From contig NZ_AUXY01000089.1 of the NCBI RefSeq assembly GCF_001625695.1, positions 1-64,000 of the forward strand: a stretch of 64,000 bases of DNA. Reading direction: 5' to 3'. Origin of the DNA: Pseudoalteromonas luteoviolacea H33-S. Its GTDB lineage: Bacteria > Pseudomonadota > Gammaproteobacteria > Enterobacterales > Alteromonadaceae. Shown in pieces: positions 36,000-45,824 of this stretch. Both the position numbers and the translations under genes were made by a program. Position 1 is the first letter of the stretch. Every line of letters starts with the position of its first letter. A model generated the notes under the pieces. It searched no databases and was not told the origin of the DNA. It saw only the letters and a program-made list of their open reading frames with translations.

Positions 36000-36263
36000 A
36001 TGATAAACCCAGCAAAAATCGAAGAGATCGCAAAGCAGATCTCAAGCAACATGCCACAAGGTGTGCGTAATTTAGCAGAAACTTTCGAAGCAAAAACCAA
36101 GCAAGCAATTCAAACAAAATTGACCGAAATGGATTTTGTTAGCCGTGAAGAGTTTGATATTCAGAGTAAAGTGTTGATCAGAACACGTGAAAAGCTTACT
36201 GAGCTAGAAGCCAAAGTAGCAGAATTAGAAGCAAAACTAGACAAGCAAAGCGACGTTGAATAA
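36000..36263 (+). CDS. ubiK: Ubiquinone biosynthesis accessory factor UbiK
   Basis: An 87 residue protein of the UbiK (YqiC, BMFP) family, which assists the soluble UbiJ-containing Ubi complex in ubiquinone synthesis under air. The N-terminal half (MINPAKIEEIAKQISSNMPQ) can form an amphipathic helix that touches membrane lipid, and the C-terminal half (REKLTELEAKVAELEAKL) is a trimeric-type coiled coil. It is monocistronic; a short hairpin (36289-36310) follows. It lies next to rep in divergent orientation. Confidence 0.92.
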   Translation: MINPAKIEEIAKQISSNMPQGVRNLAETFEAKTKQAIQTKLTEMDFVSREEFDIQSKVLIRTREKLTELEAKVAELEAKLDKQSDVE

Positions 36264-36327
36264 GACTTTAAGTTTTGAAAAATACATCAAGCACGTTGTT
36301 TAGCGTGCTTGTGTTATTGCACCTGTA

Positions 36328-37020
36328 TTATCCAGTTTGCTCAGCCGCCTTATCTAAATGACGCGTGACTAACGAGAGCAAGGATTGTTCATAACTCATT
36401 GCCAAACAAGATTGAGAGCTCACGCCTGGTACCAACTCGTTAAGTAGGCCATCTGCCAGCCCATACACCCAACCATGCACTTTTAGCTGTTGTCCGCGCT
36501 GCCATGCGTCTTGCACTATACTCGTGCGACAAACATTGCGTACTTGCTCGATGACATTCAGCTCGCATAATACATCACTGCGCTCAACCTCAGTGACTTC
36601 ACGTAACAATGCCTGATGCTTTTCTTTGATATCAACAACATGTCTCAACCAATTGTCTATCAAACCAAATTTAGCTTCTTCTAACGCCGCCTTAACACCA
36701 CCACAGCCGTAATGACCCACCACCATAATATGGCTTACTTTTAGTACCTCGACCGCATATTGCATCACTGACAAACAATTATGATCCGTGTGCACCACAA
36801 CATTAGCCACATTGCGGTGAACAAACAGCTCACCAGGCATTAGGTCAACAATTTCATTCGCAGGTACTCGCGAGTCAGAGCAGCCAATCCACAAATAATC
36901 AGGATTTTGCTGCATCGATAAAGTCTTAAAAAACTCAGGATCGCGTACCCGCGTGCGCTCTGCCCACTGACGATTATTTTCCAATAAGTGTGCTAAGTGA
37001 TTGTTATGTTTTTGGCACAT
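36328..37020 (-). CDS. can: Beta-class carbonic anhydrase Can
   Basis: This zinc enzyme interconverts CO2 and bicarbonate and supplies bicarbonate for carboxylations at low CO2. The zinc ligands and catalytic dyad are visible: Cys47, Asp49 and Arg51 in CSDSRVP, His103 and Cys106 in GHYGCGG. The 230 residue length is usual, and the sequence starts with the common N-terminal helix region (NNRQWAERT). It follows the methyltransferase gene by 14 nt on the same strand and may be co-transcribed with it. Confidence 0.95.
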   Translation of the reverse strand: MCQKHNNHLAHLLENNRQWAERTRVRDPEFFKTLSMQQNPDYLWIGCSDSRVPANEIVDLMPGELFVHRNVANVVVHTDHNCLSVMQYAVEVLKVSHIMVVGHYGCGGVKAALEEAKFGLIDNWLRHVVDIKEKHQALLREVTEVERSDVLCELNVIEQVRNVCRTSIVQDAWQRGQQLKVHGWVYGLADGLLNELVPGVSSQSCLAMSYEQSLLSLVTRHLDKAAEQTG

Positions 37021-37034
37021 TGCTTTTCCTCGCG

Positions 37035-38219
37035 CTACTGGCGTTTGGTTGCCTGTATCAATAAATTCCTTGGTGTCAGTGACTTTTCACAAAACTGTTC
37101 TAGCGTCACGTCATACCCCTTTGCATGCAAATATAACACTCTATCTAGTACAAGCCATAATTCAATCGCACGCCGAAAACCATGGCGAACTAGCTCAATG
37201 CGCTCAGTCACTTTTTGCCTTGTTTGCGCCTGTAATAAATAGCGCTGATAGTCGACCTGCTCAGGCAAGTCGATGCCTTTTTTGTTTGCTGCCCACACAC
37301 AAAACTCAACAAATTCACCAGAAAAAATGGCCTTATTAACAGAGGGGACACTGACATAATGATCTGTCTGAGTGATGTCTCGTCGAAGCGCATCAAAGGC
37401 CAATCGCCACAGTACTTCTTTTTTACGCACCTTGGCCACTCTACTTGGTGCGGTCACAGTCTCCTGTAACGCTAACTTCATGTCATTATGTGTTAAACGC
37501 AGCGCACTTTGCTGGCCTTCTTCACTCATTGGTTGATATTCATCACTGGTAAACAAGTGATAACAACAAGGCGATAAGCTAATTTTCTCACAGCCCACCT
37601 TAGCTGCTTCACGCATAAAATTCTGGTGTAACTTACCGCATGCATGCAGTGCCACCGCATGTTGCGCTACTTTAAAATGATGGCTCACAGGATCGCTCAG
37701 CACATCAGCGCAGTGAAACGTCATATCGAGCTTTTGATGCGCAGCACTCTGCGCTCCTTGCTCACATAAGTGTGCTTGCAATTCAATACTGTCTACATGC
37801 GGTACACCCGTATAAGCTAAGATCCGCCCCAAGTGCCCTTTCCCCGCACACCACTCCAATACCGGAAGTTGTTGCTCATTCAGTGCAGAAACAAAATCTT
37901 GCAATTGACCAACTTTACGCCCCTTGATGCCATTACTTAACCAAAAAGGCAGCTCAGTGCGCGGACGCTCAGTTAATGTGACTTGTGTTAACTCGCTTAT
38001 CTCGGTTAGCTGTGGAATGTACTTTGCCAAAGCTTGCTGCAAAGCACCTTGATCCATATCCAGTGCAGTGACAGTTTGCTCATCCAATGTCGATAAATAT
38101 TCGTCTAACTCAGGCCAAGGCGTTACCAAATGATCAAAGGCTAATAATTGCCAATACTGACGTGTTTCATGGAGCAGTCTATCGAGTGACTGAAAGTGTG
38201 TGATGTAAGACGAGATCAT
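37035..38219 (-). CDS. SAM-dependent methyltransferase (Methyltransf_32-like)
   Basis: A 394 residue protein whose central part holds a Rossmann methyltransferase: LEWCAGKGHLGRIL is the SAM-binding motif I, SIELQAHLCEQG the following acidic strand, and HACGKLHQN with LSPCCYHLF the later motifs. Cys-Cys-Tyr-His in this position recalls the Methyltransf_32 group, in which RNA methylation has been proposed; the substrate of this protein is not known. The flanking regions (about 1-110 and 300-394) are helical and family-specific. Carbonic anhydrase follows 14 nt downstream. Confidence 0.78.
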   Translation of the reverse strand: MISSYITHFQSLDRLLHETRQYWQLLAFDHLVTPWPELDEYLSTLDEQTVTALDMDQGALQQALAKYIPQLTEISELTQVTLTERPRTELPFWLSNGIKGRKVGQLQDFVSALNEQQLPVLEWCAGKGHLGRILAYTGVPHVDSIELQAHLCEQGAQSAAHQKLDMTFHCADVLSDPVSHHFKVAQHAVALHACGKLHQNFMREAAKVGCEKISLSPCCYHLFTSDEYQPMSEEGQQSALRLTHNDMKLALQETVTAPSRVAKVRKKEVLWRLAFDALRRDITQTDHYVSVPSVNKAIFSGEFVEFCVWAANKKGIDLPEQVDYQRYLLQAQTRQKVTERIELVRHGFRRAIELWLVLDRVLYLHAKGYDVTLEQFCEKSLTPRNLLIQATKRQ

Positions 38220-38298
38220 AAAATTTTATAGTTACTGCACGTAGCCTCATTGTAATCTATCATCATGACGATAGAAAACCTCTCACTAAAGCTTCCTG

Positions 38299-39348
38299 TC
38301 AATCCATCAAACTATAGCTTTTTCTTTGCAGTACCAAACCGACATACATAGGAACGCAGAGTATACTCATCACGACAGCCAAAATGAGCATCCACGACCA
38401 ATTGATGTCAGTTGCGCTCTCTTCAGAGTATAAAAACGCATTTTTATGCTCATGAAAAGCCACAATATCTAAATGATATAGTTGCGCTATCCACTGCCAT
38501 CTGGCCAGAGACATATTGCCAATTGGGATCCCCGGCGCGTTTATAAAAGGGACTAATTTATCAGCTTCATTCGCCAGCTCTTCAAAGCTTTTTTGCGTCG
38601 CGTAGAGCTTTGTGATTTGCAAGGCTTCCTCTAAATTCGCCAGTGCATAGCGCCACCCTCGTAAACTTGCGCTGCGAAATTTAGCGACCATTTCAGGTCG
38701 ATACTTATAAACATCTTCAGAGGTAAATAAAATATCCGCATAAACATTGATGCCATAGTGCTTTGGACAGATCTGCCGTGTTGCTATGCCTTGCTGTGCC
38801 ATTTTGAAGGGTTCATTAGACACATAAACCTGCAGCGCATCAAACTGGCCTGCTTTAAAGTCTTGCAAAGGAGACAGGCCCGAATAAATTGGCAACTGAC
38901 TGACATCGATACCCGCACGCTCTAAAATCAAAACTAACTCGGCACCTTCGGTACGCCCCAAGTGACTAATTTTTTTACCTTGAAAATCTTTTGGGGAATA
39001 AATATCACTGTCCGCACGTACCATCCAACAATAAGGTGAAGACTGAAACACCGAGGCCAGAGCAATTAAAGGCTTTCCTTGCATACGCTGCTCTAACAAC
39101 CCCGAATGCGTGACACCAAACTGTGCTTGACCTGATAGTACTTTAAATTGTTCATCAGGCTGATGCTTTTGTGCAGGGATAATATTCACGTCTAAGCCAG
39201 CTTGTCGATAAAAGCCTTTTTGCTTAGCAACATAATAACCCGCAAATTGAAATTGGTGGACCCACTTAAGTTGAAGTGTGACAGGCTCTAGCACAGATGC
39301 ATGGACACTGGTGCAAATGAAAGCAAATAAATAAAAGCAACGAAGCAT
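38299..39348 (-). CDS. NMT1/THI5-like substrate-binding protein with C-terminal membrane helix
   Basis: A 349 residue protein. A signal peptide (ending near SVHAS) leads into an NMT1/THI5-type periplasmic binding domain with LQLKWVHQFQFAGYYVAKQKGFY at the start and a two-lobe pattern. Unlike a free binding protein it ends in a membrane helix (about residues 318-340, WSWMLILAVVMSILCVPMYVGLVL) and a 9 residue cytoplasmic tail. This domain is often the sensor of larger GGDEF or kinase proteins, so the gene looks like such a receptor cut just after its membrane helix. No ABC permease genes are adjacent. The ligand may be a pyrimidine or similar compound. Confidence 0.78.
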   Translation of the reverse strand: MLRCFYLFAFICTSVHASVLEPVTLQLKWVHQFQFAGYYVAKQKGFYRQAGLDVNIIPAQKHQPDEQFKVLSGQAQFGVTHSGLLEQRMQGKPLIALASVFQSSPYCWMVRADSDIYSPKDFQGKKISHLGRTEGAELVLILERAGIDVSQLPIYSGLSPLQDFKAGQFDALQVYVSNEPFKMAQQGIATRQICPKHYGINVYADILFTSEDVYKYRPEMVAKFRSASLRGWRYALANLEEALQITKLYATQKSFEELANEADKLVPFINAPGIPIGNMSLARWQWIAQLYHLDIVAFHEHKNAFLYSEESATDINWSWMLILAVVMSILCVPMYVGLVLQRKSYSLMD

Positions 39349-39419
39349 AGGCTGTCCTTAGAGAATCTATCAATGAATATAGAAGTCAAAGGACAGAAAG
39401 AACAGGAATTGTGATTAAT

Positions 39420-40961
39420 TCATCCCACTTTACGTGCAAAATCTTGTTCAGATTTAAGGTATTGAGAAAAACATGGGTTACTTGTTTCATCTCGGTAATC
39501 GTATCCCAGACGCCCAAGATGCTCCTCAAATTTAGCATACTCTTGCGGTGCCATTTCAAACCCTGCCAATACATGACCTTTCGCAGCGCCATGATTGCGA
39601 TAATGGAACAAGGTGATATTCCATTCACAACCTAAAGTCTCTAAAAACCTGAGCAGTGCACCGGGGTATTCAGGAAACTCAAATCGTAATAACCGCTCTT
39701 GGATCTCAACAGGCGGCTTGCCTCCGACCATATAACGAATATGCAATTTGGCCAGCTCGTTATCTGACAAATCGGTAAATTCATACCCATTTTCAAAGAG
39801 ACTTGAGGTCAATTCTTGTAACTCTTGCTCCGCGTCTCGTAGCCCAACCCCAACAAATATTTGTGCCTTTGTGCCACCAGCAAAACGGTAGTTAAACTCC
39901 GTGATCGCACGCCCACCCAAAGTCTGGCAGAACTGCTTGAAACTGCCTTTTTGCTCGTCAATGGTCACACCAAATAACGCTTCACTTTTTGCCCCCAGCG
40001 CTGTGCGCTCAGCAATATATCGTAGCCGATCAAAATTGAGATTTGCCCCAGAAAGTACAGCCGCTAAAGAAAGCTCAGAATCGCTATGGGCCATGCTCCA
40101 CTTTTTTAGTCCAGCCAATGCAACTGCACCTGATGGTTCCGCGATTGCCCGTGTTTCAACAAAGATATCTTGTACTGCTGCGCAGATTTCGTCGGTTGAG
40201 ACCAATATCACTTCATCGCAATAGGTCTGCGCAAGTCGAAATGTTTCTTCACCGATCCGTTTCACCGCGATCCCGTCAGCAAAACAGCCTACTTGATCCA
40301 ACTCTACCGGTTGACCCTGCTGCATTGCGGCATGCAAACATGCGCTTTCCGTCGCTTCGACACCAATCACACGTATATCTGGACGCAAAGATTTAATATA
40401 TACCGCCATGCCGGCTAGCAGCCCGCCGCCGCCAACTGGGATAAACACCACATCTAACTTGTCTAATTGCTGCATCATTTCACGCGCAACCGTTCCCTGA
40501 CCAACAATCACATCTTTATCATCAAATGGCGGTACAAACACCCCCCCTTCTCGCTGACATAAAGATTGCGCGTACGTATTCGCTGCATCAAAGTGATGAC
40601 CATGTAATACAACATGCCCGCCTAAATTACGCACTGCATTCACTTTTATTTCTGGGGTCGTCACAGGCATAACAATGGTTGCCTGATGACCTAGGTGGGC
40701 AGCACTCAATGCTACCCCTTGCGCATGATTACCTGCTGACGCCGTGATCACATGAGAATGCGCAGGCAGTTGGCGCAACTTATTGAATGCGCCTCTGAGT
40801 TTGAAAGAATAAACAGGTTGTTGATCTTCCCGCTTAAGCCAAACTTGGTGCTTGAGCCGTTCTGATAACCCTTTTAAGTGACTCACATCCGTTTGCTTCA
40901 CCAGAGGGGCCATATTCGCTTGGATAATAGCCCGAAAGTAATCTAGCTCTTGTGCCACCAT
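39420..40961 (-). CDS. ilvA: Threonine ammonia-lyase, biosynthetic
   Basis: IlvA deaminates threonine to 2-oxobutanoate, the committed step of isoleucine synthesis. The PLP lysine is Lys54 in YSFKLRGAFNK, and the PLP phosphate loop is GGGGLLAG. Two C-terminal ACT-like regulatory domains (about residues 330-510) mark it as the biosynthetic, isoleucine-inhibited type; the catabolic TdcB lacks them. The 513 residue length matches E. coli IlvA. It is the last gene of the ilv operon, 2 nt after ilvD. Confidence 0.96.
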   Translation of the reverse strand: MVAQELDYFRAIIQANMAPLVKQTDVSHLKGLSERLKHQVWLKREDQQPVYSFKLRGAFNKLRQLPAHSHVITASAGNHAQGVALSAAHLGHQATIVMPVTTPEIKVNAVRNLGGHVVLHGHHFDAANTYAQSLCQREGGVFVPPFDDKDVIVGQGTVAREMMQQLDKLDVVFIPVGGGGLLAGMAVYIKSLRPDIRVIGVEATESACLHAAMQQGQPVELDQVGCFADGIAVKRIGEETFRLAQTYCDEVILVSTDEICAAVQDIFVETRAIAEPSGAVALAGLKKWSMAHSDSELSLAAVLSGANLNFDRLRYIAERTALGAKSEALFGVTIDEQKGSFKQFCQTLGGRAITEFNYRFAGGTKAQIFVGVGLRDAEQELQELTSSLFENGYEFTDLSDNELAKLHIRYMVGGKPPVEIQERLLRFEFPEYPGALLRFLETLGCEWNITLFHYRNHGAAKGHVLAGFEMAPQEYAKFEEHLGRLGYDYRDETSNPCFSQYLKSEQDFARKVG

Positions 40962-40963
40962 CG

Positions 40964-42820
40964 CTAACTGAGCTCCTCTAATTTCTCTAAATCACGCACA
41001 GCCCCTTTGTCTGCACTGGTTGCCAGCAATGCGTATGCTTTTAATGCAGGTGTCACGACTCGTTCGCGATCAACAGGCTTATACGCCTCTTTACCGCGCG
41101 CAACTTGCTTCTCTCGACGCAGAGCAAGCTCAGTGTCATCAAGTAACACATCAATGCCGCGTGTATGTATGTTAATCGCTATCAAATCGCCATTTTCAAT
41201 CAATGCCAATGTGCCTTCGCTTGCAGCTTCCGGAGAAACATGACCAATTGATAAACCTGAAGTGCCTCCAGAAAAGCGGCCGTCGGTAAGTAACGCACAG
41301 TCTTTATCAAGGCCCATAGATTTTAAGTAACTGGTTGGATAAAGCATTTCTTGCATGCCAGGACCGCCTTTTGGCCCCTCATAGCGGATCACCACGACAT
41401 CGCCTTTTTTCACCTGACCACCTAAGATCCCCTCAACCGCATCATCTTGTGATTCATATACCACCGCTGGGCCTGTGAACTCTAACATTTCATCCACCAC
41501 CCCAGCGCTTTTAACGATACAGCCATCAGGTGCAAGGTTGCCGGTTAAGACCGCAAGGCCACCGTCTTGACGAAATGCATGCTCAGCACTGCGAATACAC
41601 CCGCCTTCTCGGTCCAAATCTAATGTATCCCAACGGTATTCTTGGCTCATTGCTTGCGTTGTACGGATCCCCGCAGGGCCTGCACGGTAAAATTTTTGTG
41701 CTCTTTCATTGCTGCTATCATTGGCATCCCAACGTGCCAATACATCACCCAATGTGCCACCCGCCACATGGCCCACACCTAAGTCTAACTTACCTGCTTT
41801 TGCCAACTCATTTAATATCGCCATGATGCCACCAGCACGGTGCACATCTTCAATGTGATACTGCTGCGTAGCTGGTGCGACTTTACATAAGAAAGGCGTA
41901 TTTCTTGATAACTGGTCAATGTCCGCCATATCAAAATCAACTCCCGCCTCTTGCGCAGCAGCCAAAATATGTAATACCGTATTTGATGAGCCGCCCATCG
42001 CGATATCGAGTGTCATCGCGTTATTAAACGCCGCTTGATTGGCGATATTACGCGGTAAAACCGCCTCATTATCTTGACGGTAATATTCATCACACAGCGC
42101 AACAATCCGCTTTGCTGCCCCGTTATATAATTGCCCTCTGTCTTTATGCGTTGCGAGTGTCGTGCCATTGCCTGGTAATGCCAGACCTAGAGATTCAAGC
42201 AGACAGTTCATCGAATTGGCAGTAAACATGCCCGAACACGAGCCACATGTTGGGCAAGCTGAACGCTCGACCTGCTCAGAGTCTTCATCACTGACCGTCG
42301 GATCTGCGCCTTTTACCATGGCATCCACTAAGTCCAACTTTAAGTCAATGTCTGCAAGACGGGTTTTACCCGCTTCCATTGGCCCACCCGATACAAAGAT
42401 AACGGGAATATTTAACCTTAAAGCCGCTAATAGCATCCCTGGTGTGATCTTGTCACAATTCGAAATACACACCATGGCATCTGCACAGTGCGCATTGACC
42501 ATATATTCTACTGAGTCCGCGATGAGATCTCTTGATGGTAGAGAGTACAGCATCCCACCATGACCCATGGCGATACCATCATCAATCGCGATGGTATTAA
42601 ATTCACGAGGTACGCCACCGGCTTCACGAATGGCATCCGCCATCAAATCGCTTAGCTGGTTGAGGTGAACATGGCCAGGTACAAATTGTGTATACGAATT
42701 GACGACCGCGATCATCGGTTTGTGAAAATCTTCATCCGTCATTCCTGTCGCACGCCAAAGCGCTCTTGCGCCTGCTCGTTTGCGTCCTTCAGTCGTTGTT
42801 TTACTGCGTAACTTAGCCAT
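40964..42820 (-). CDS. ilvD: Dihydroxy-acid dehydratase
   Basis: IlvD dehydrates 2,3-dihydroxy-isovalerate and -methylvalerate to the 2-oxo acids preceding valine and isoleucine. It needs an iron-sulfur cluster; the ligands lie in CISNCDKITPG and CPTCGSCSGMFTANSMNC. The 618 residue length is standard. The C-terminal swivelling domain includes GGPGMQEMLYPTSYL and DGRFSGGTSGLSIGH. It sits between ilvE (69 nt upstream) and ilvA (2 nt downstream) in the operon. Confidence 0.97.
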   Translation of the reverse strand: MAKLRSKTTTEGRKRAGARALWRATGMTDEDFHKPMIAVVNSYTQFVPGHVHLNQLSDLMADAIREAGGVPREFNTIAIDDGIAMGHGGMLYSLPSRDLIADSVEYMVNAHCADAMVCISNCDKITPGMLLAALRLNIPVIFVSGGPMEAGKTRLADIDLKLDLVDAMVKGADPTVSDEDSEQVERSACPTCGSCSGMFTANSMNCLLESLGLALPGNGTTLATHKDRGQLYNGAAKRIVALCDEYYRQDNEAVLPRNIANQAAFNNAMTLDIAMGGSSNTVLHILAAAQEAGVDFDMADIDQLSRNTPFLCKVAPATQQYHIEDVHRAGGIMAILNELAKAGKLDLGVGHVAGGTLGDVLARWDANDSSNERAQKFYRAGPAGIRTTQAMSQEYRWDTLDLDREGGCIRSAEHAFRQDGGLAVLTGNLAPDGCIVKSAGVVDEMLEFTGPAVVYESQDDAVEGILGGQVKKGDVVVIRYEGPKGGPGMQEMLYPTSYLKSMGLDKDCALLTDGRFSGGTSGLSIGHVSPEAASEGTLALIENGDLIAINIHTRGIDVLLDDTELALRREKQVARGKEAYKPVDRERVVTPALKAYALLATSADKGAVRDLEKLEELS

Positions 42821-42889
42821 GTTGACCCCTTTTTATTTAAATACCGATGCTCGGTAAACCCTCATTCCCAAAAATATATACTCTCAGTA

Positions 42890-43813
42890 CTAGCTGTTTA
42901 CGTAATCTAACCAGCCCTGAGGATCGCTTGATTGCCCTTTCACTAAATCAAAATAGGCTTGTTGTAATTCTGCTGTGATTGGACCGCGTTGACCTTCACC
43001 CACTTGAATTTGGTCAACACTGCGCACAGGTACCACCTCTGCCGCAGTCCCTACCATGAAAAATTCATCAGCAAGATACAGTGCTTCACGGGCAATCGGC
43101 TCTTCACGCACTTCATAACCGCGCTCTTTGGCTAGATGAATAATCGTGTCGCGCGTTAGACCTGGCAAAATACAAGCGGTTGTGGGCGGTGTATAAAGCA
43201 CACCTTTTTTAACCACAAATAAGTTCTCACCCGCGCCTTCACTCAGATAGCCATTCACGTCTAGCGCAATACCTTCTACATAACCGTTGCGCTTTGCTTC
43301 ACCTGAAATCAGCTGAGATGATAGATAGTTACCGCCGGCTTTTGCTGCTGTCGGCATCGTATTTGGGGCAAGTCGACTCCATGAAGAGACACAAACATCA
43401 ACACCTTGTGCCAAACTATCTTCACCTAGGTAAGCGCCCCACTCCATTGCCGCTACTGTGACATCCGCACGATGCGATTTTGGGTTAAGCCCCAAACCAA
43501 CATGCCCTAAGAACGCAAACGGTCTTAAATACGCGTTACTAAAACCGTTTTCTTTTACTGCCTGCTTGCATGCTGTTTTGATCTCTTCTTTTGTAAAAGG
43601 GATCTCCATGCGATAAATTTTTGCTGAATCAAATAAACGTTGGATATGATCATCTAAGCGAAAAATAGCCGGACCATTAGGCGTTTCATATGCGCGGATC
43701 CCTTCAAAAACCGAACTGCCATAGTGCAGAGCGTGGCTCAATACATGCGTAGTCGCTTCTTGGTAAGGGATCATCTCGCCGTTGTGCCAAATTAATTCAG
43801 ATGTTTGTGTCAT
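42890..43813 (-). CDS. ilvE: Branched-chain amino acid aminotransferase
   Basis: IlvE is a fold-type IV PLP transaminase that makes valine, isoleucine and leucine from their 2-oxo acids with glutamate. The PLP lysine is in TAAKAGGNYLSS, about residue 160. The family signature EGAGENLFVVKKG-LYTPP is present, and the start HNGEMIPYQEATTHVLSHALHYG is typical. It has 307 residues. It follows ilvM by 20 nt. This fits the E. coli ilvGMEDA order exactly. Confidence 0.96.
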   Translation of the reverse strand: MTQTSELIWHNGEMIPYQEATTHVLSHALHYGSSVFEGIRAYETPNGPAIFRLDDHIQRLFDSAKIYRMEIPFTKEEIKTACKQAVKENGFSNAYLRPFAFLGHVGLGLNPKSHRADVTVAAMEWGAYLGEDSLAQGVDVCVSSWSRLAPNTMPTAAKAGGNYLSSQLISGEAKRNGYVEGIALDVNGYLSEGAGENLFVVKKGVLYTPPTTACILPGLTRDTIIHLAKERGYEVREEPIAREALYLADEFFMVGTAAEVVPVRSVDQIQVGEGQRGPITAELQQAYFDLVKGQSSDPQGWLDYVNS

Positions 43814-43833
43814 TCTTATAAACCTTAATTTTG

Positions 43834-44076
43834 TTATATTGCCTGCTGCTGTAATGTATGCAAATCAACTGATTGCACATCCACTAGCTTATTTAATTGT
43901 GACGTTAATAGATAGATAGGCTTGTCACTATCTACCGTCATTTTGACGTGAAACAGTTCGTCCTGGCCCTCTAATTGAAGCTGCATCAAACGAAACCCAC
44001 GGTGACGTGCCACACGTAAGAAACGCTCAACAGCCACGCTTTGATTTTTTACAGCTACAGTTAATTGATGTTTCAT
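43834..44076 (-). CDS. ilvM: Acetolactate synthase II small subunit
   Basis: IlvM is the 80 residue regulatory subunit of acetolactate synthase isozyme II. It is a single ACT domain with the pattern VERFLRVARHRGFRLMQLQL and a late LTSQLNKLVDVQSVDL. Its start overlaps the stop of ilvG by 4 nt (ATGA), consistent with the 1:1 complex with the catalytic subunit. Isozyme II of E. coli is insensitive to valine; whether this one is cannot be told from the sequence. Confidence 0.93.
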   Translation of the reverse strand: MKHQLTVAVKNQSVAVERFLRVARHRGFRLMQLQLEGQDELFHVKMTVDSDKPIYLLTSQLNKLVDVQSVDLHTLQQQAI

Positions 44077-45734
44077 TGTGTATTCTCCGTTAACATTTCA
44101 TCGTTTGCCGCACCCGGCGGAACCAGTGGCCATACATTTTCTTTATCATCAATACACGCGTGTAAGATGTAAGGCCCTTCACTATTTACAAGTTGTTCAA
44201 TTGCCCCATCGACTTCTGAAGCATGTGTTATGGTTTGCCCTGGAATGCCAAATACAGCAGCAAGTTGTACAAAATCAGGGTTGTCAGATAAATTGGTTTC
44301 ACTATATCGCGCTGAGAAAAATAGCTCTTGCCACTGCCTCACCATACCTAGTCTTTGGTTATCTAAAATCACAATTTTAACCGCAAGGTTATTTCTTCTG
44401 ATGGTGGCCAGCTCCTGAATATTCATCATGATTGAACCATCGCCAGATACGGTGATCACCATGTTATCTGGACGTGCTATTTTTGCGCCAATGGCCGCTG
44501 GCAATCCAAATCCCATGGTGCCAGCGCCACCACTGCTAAGGTGATTACTCGGATGGGCAAACTTCATATGCTGCGCGACCCACATTTGATGCTGACCGAC
44601 ATCACAGCAAACCACAGTATCGTGTGGGATATCCTGACTGAGCTTATTCAGTAAATACGGTGCAAACACTTTCTCACCTGGGTAATCATATCGCCACGCA
44701 TGTTCTTGTTTCATGCGGCTGATATGCGCTCGCCATGCTGCTGGGGCCAAAACGCCTTTGAGCAAAGGTAAAGAGGTATTCAAATCCGCCACCAATGACG
44801 CCGCCGCAGGCTTACGTTTTCCGATTTCTGCCGCATCAATGTCGAGGTGTATCACTTTTGCTTTCGAAGCAAATTTAGCCAAGTTACCAGTTACTCGGTC
44901 GTCAAAACGCGCGCCAATACACACCAGTAAATCACACTCTTGTACGGCTAAGTTTGCCGCTTTAGTGCCGTGCATACCCAGCATGCCTAAGTCATATTCA
45001 TACTCAGGTAATACACTGCCAAGGGCTTTTAAAGTCGATACTGCAGGCATATTGGTCTGTGCCAAAAATGCCATCAATGCGGGCTGAGCATCGGCGCTAT
45101 GAACACCACCGCCAACATAAGCCACAGGTTTTTGTGCTTGTTGCAACAATTCATTGGCTAAGCCCAATTCATGCAAATCAGCCTCATCTTGTGTCTGTAC
45201 TTGCGCAGTCCATGGCGAAAATGGCACCAAGGCTTGTTGTATATCTTTTGGAATATCAACCAATACGGGGCCTGGGCGTCCAGAGACAGCCAAGTGCATC
45301 GCTTGCTGAAGCACTTCAGCAAGATCTTCCGGGCGCTCGACCATAAAGCTATGCTTGGTACAAGACAACGACATGCCTAATACATCCACTTCTTGAAACG
45401 CGTCTGATCCAATCGCCGCTGTGGGTACTTGGCCTGTGATAGCTAACAGAGGCACTGAGTCCATCATGGCATCTGCCAGTGCGGTCACCAGATTTGTAGC
45501 CCCTGGCCCTGACGTCGCAAAACACACCCCTAACTTACCTGTACTGCGTGCATAACCGACCGCAGCAAATCCAGCCCCCTGCTCATGGCGCGTTAAATAA
45601 TGCTTCAGTGGTGCACCATAAAGCGCGTCGTAAATCGGCATAATTGCCCCACCGGGGTAACCGAATACGTCTGAAATACCCTGTTTAACAAGGATATCAA
45701 TCACCATTTGTGCGCCTGTCATTGTTTTGCTCAT
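44073..45734 (-). CDS. ilvG: Acetolactate synthase II large subunit
   Basis: The catalytic ThDP- and FAD-dependent subunit joins two pyruvates (or pyruvate and 2-oxobutanoate) to make the first common intermediates of valine and isoleucine. The ThDP glutamate is in RHEQGAGFAAVGYAR, and the ThDP-Mg motif is GDGSIMMNIQELATIRRNN. The 553 residue reading frame is intact, unlike the frameshifted ilvG of E. coli K-12. It is the first structural gene after the ilvL attenuator. Confidence 0.96.
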   Translation of the reverse strand: MSKTMTGAQMVIDILVKQGISDVFGYPGGAIMPIYDALYGAPLKHYLTRHEQGAGFAAVGYARSTGKLGVCFATSGPGATNLVTALADAMMDSVPLLAITGQVPTAAIGSDAFQEVDVLGMSLSCTKHSFMVERPEDLAEVLQQAMHLAVSGRPGPVLVDIPKDIQQALVPFSPWTAQVQTQDEADLHELGLANELLQQAQKPVAYVGGGVHSADAQPALMAFLAQTNMPAVSTLKALGSVLPEYEYDLGMLGMHGTKAANLAVQECDLLVCIGARFDDRVTGNLAKFASKAKVIHLDIDAAEIGKRKPAAASLVADLNTSLPLLKGVLAPAAWRAHISRMKQEHAWRYDYPGEKVFAPYLLNKLSQDIPHDTVVCCDVGQHQMWVAQHMKFAHPSNHLSSGGAGTMGFGLPAAIGAKIARPDNMVITVSGDGSIMMNIQELATIRRNNLAVKIVILDNQRLGMVRQWQELFFSARYSETNLSDNPDFVQLAAVFGIPGQTITHASEVDGAIEQLVNSEGPYILHACIDDKENVWPLVPPGAANDEMLTENTQ

Positions 45735-45765
45735 TGCCCTTTGCTCTGTTTTTTGCCCTAAAACG

Positions 45766-45799
45766 AAAAAGCCCCCCGAACTTTTCAGTGCGGGGGGCT
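45766..45799 (-). terminator. ilv attenuator terminator
   Basis: On the minus strand AGCCCCCCG ... CGGGGGGCT is a 9 bp GC-rich stem with a 12 nt loop followed by TTTTT. It lies between ilvL and ilvG. Its 5' arm can also pair with GCGGGGGCT at the end of the leader-peptide gene (45831-45839), giving the alternative structure expected for attenuation. Confidence 0.92.
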
Positions 45800-45824
45800 C
45801 TTAGCTGATTCTTATCTTACAGCA

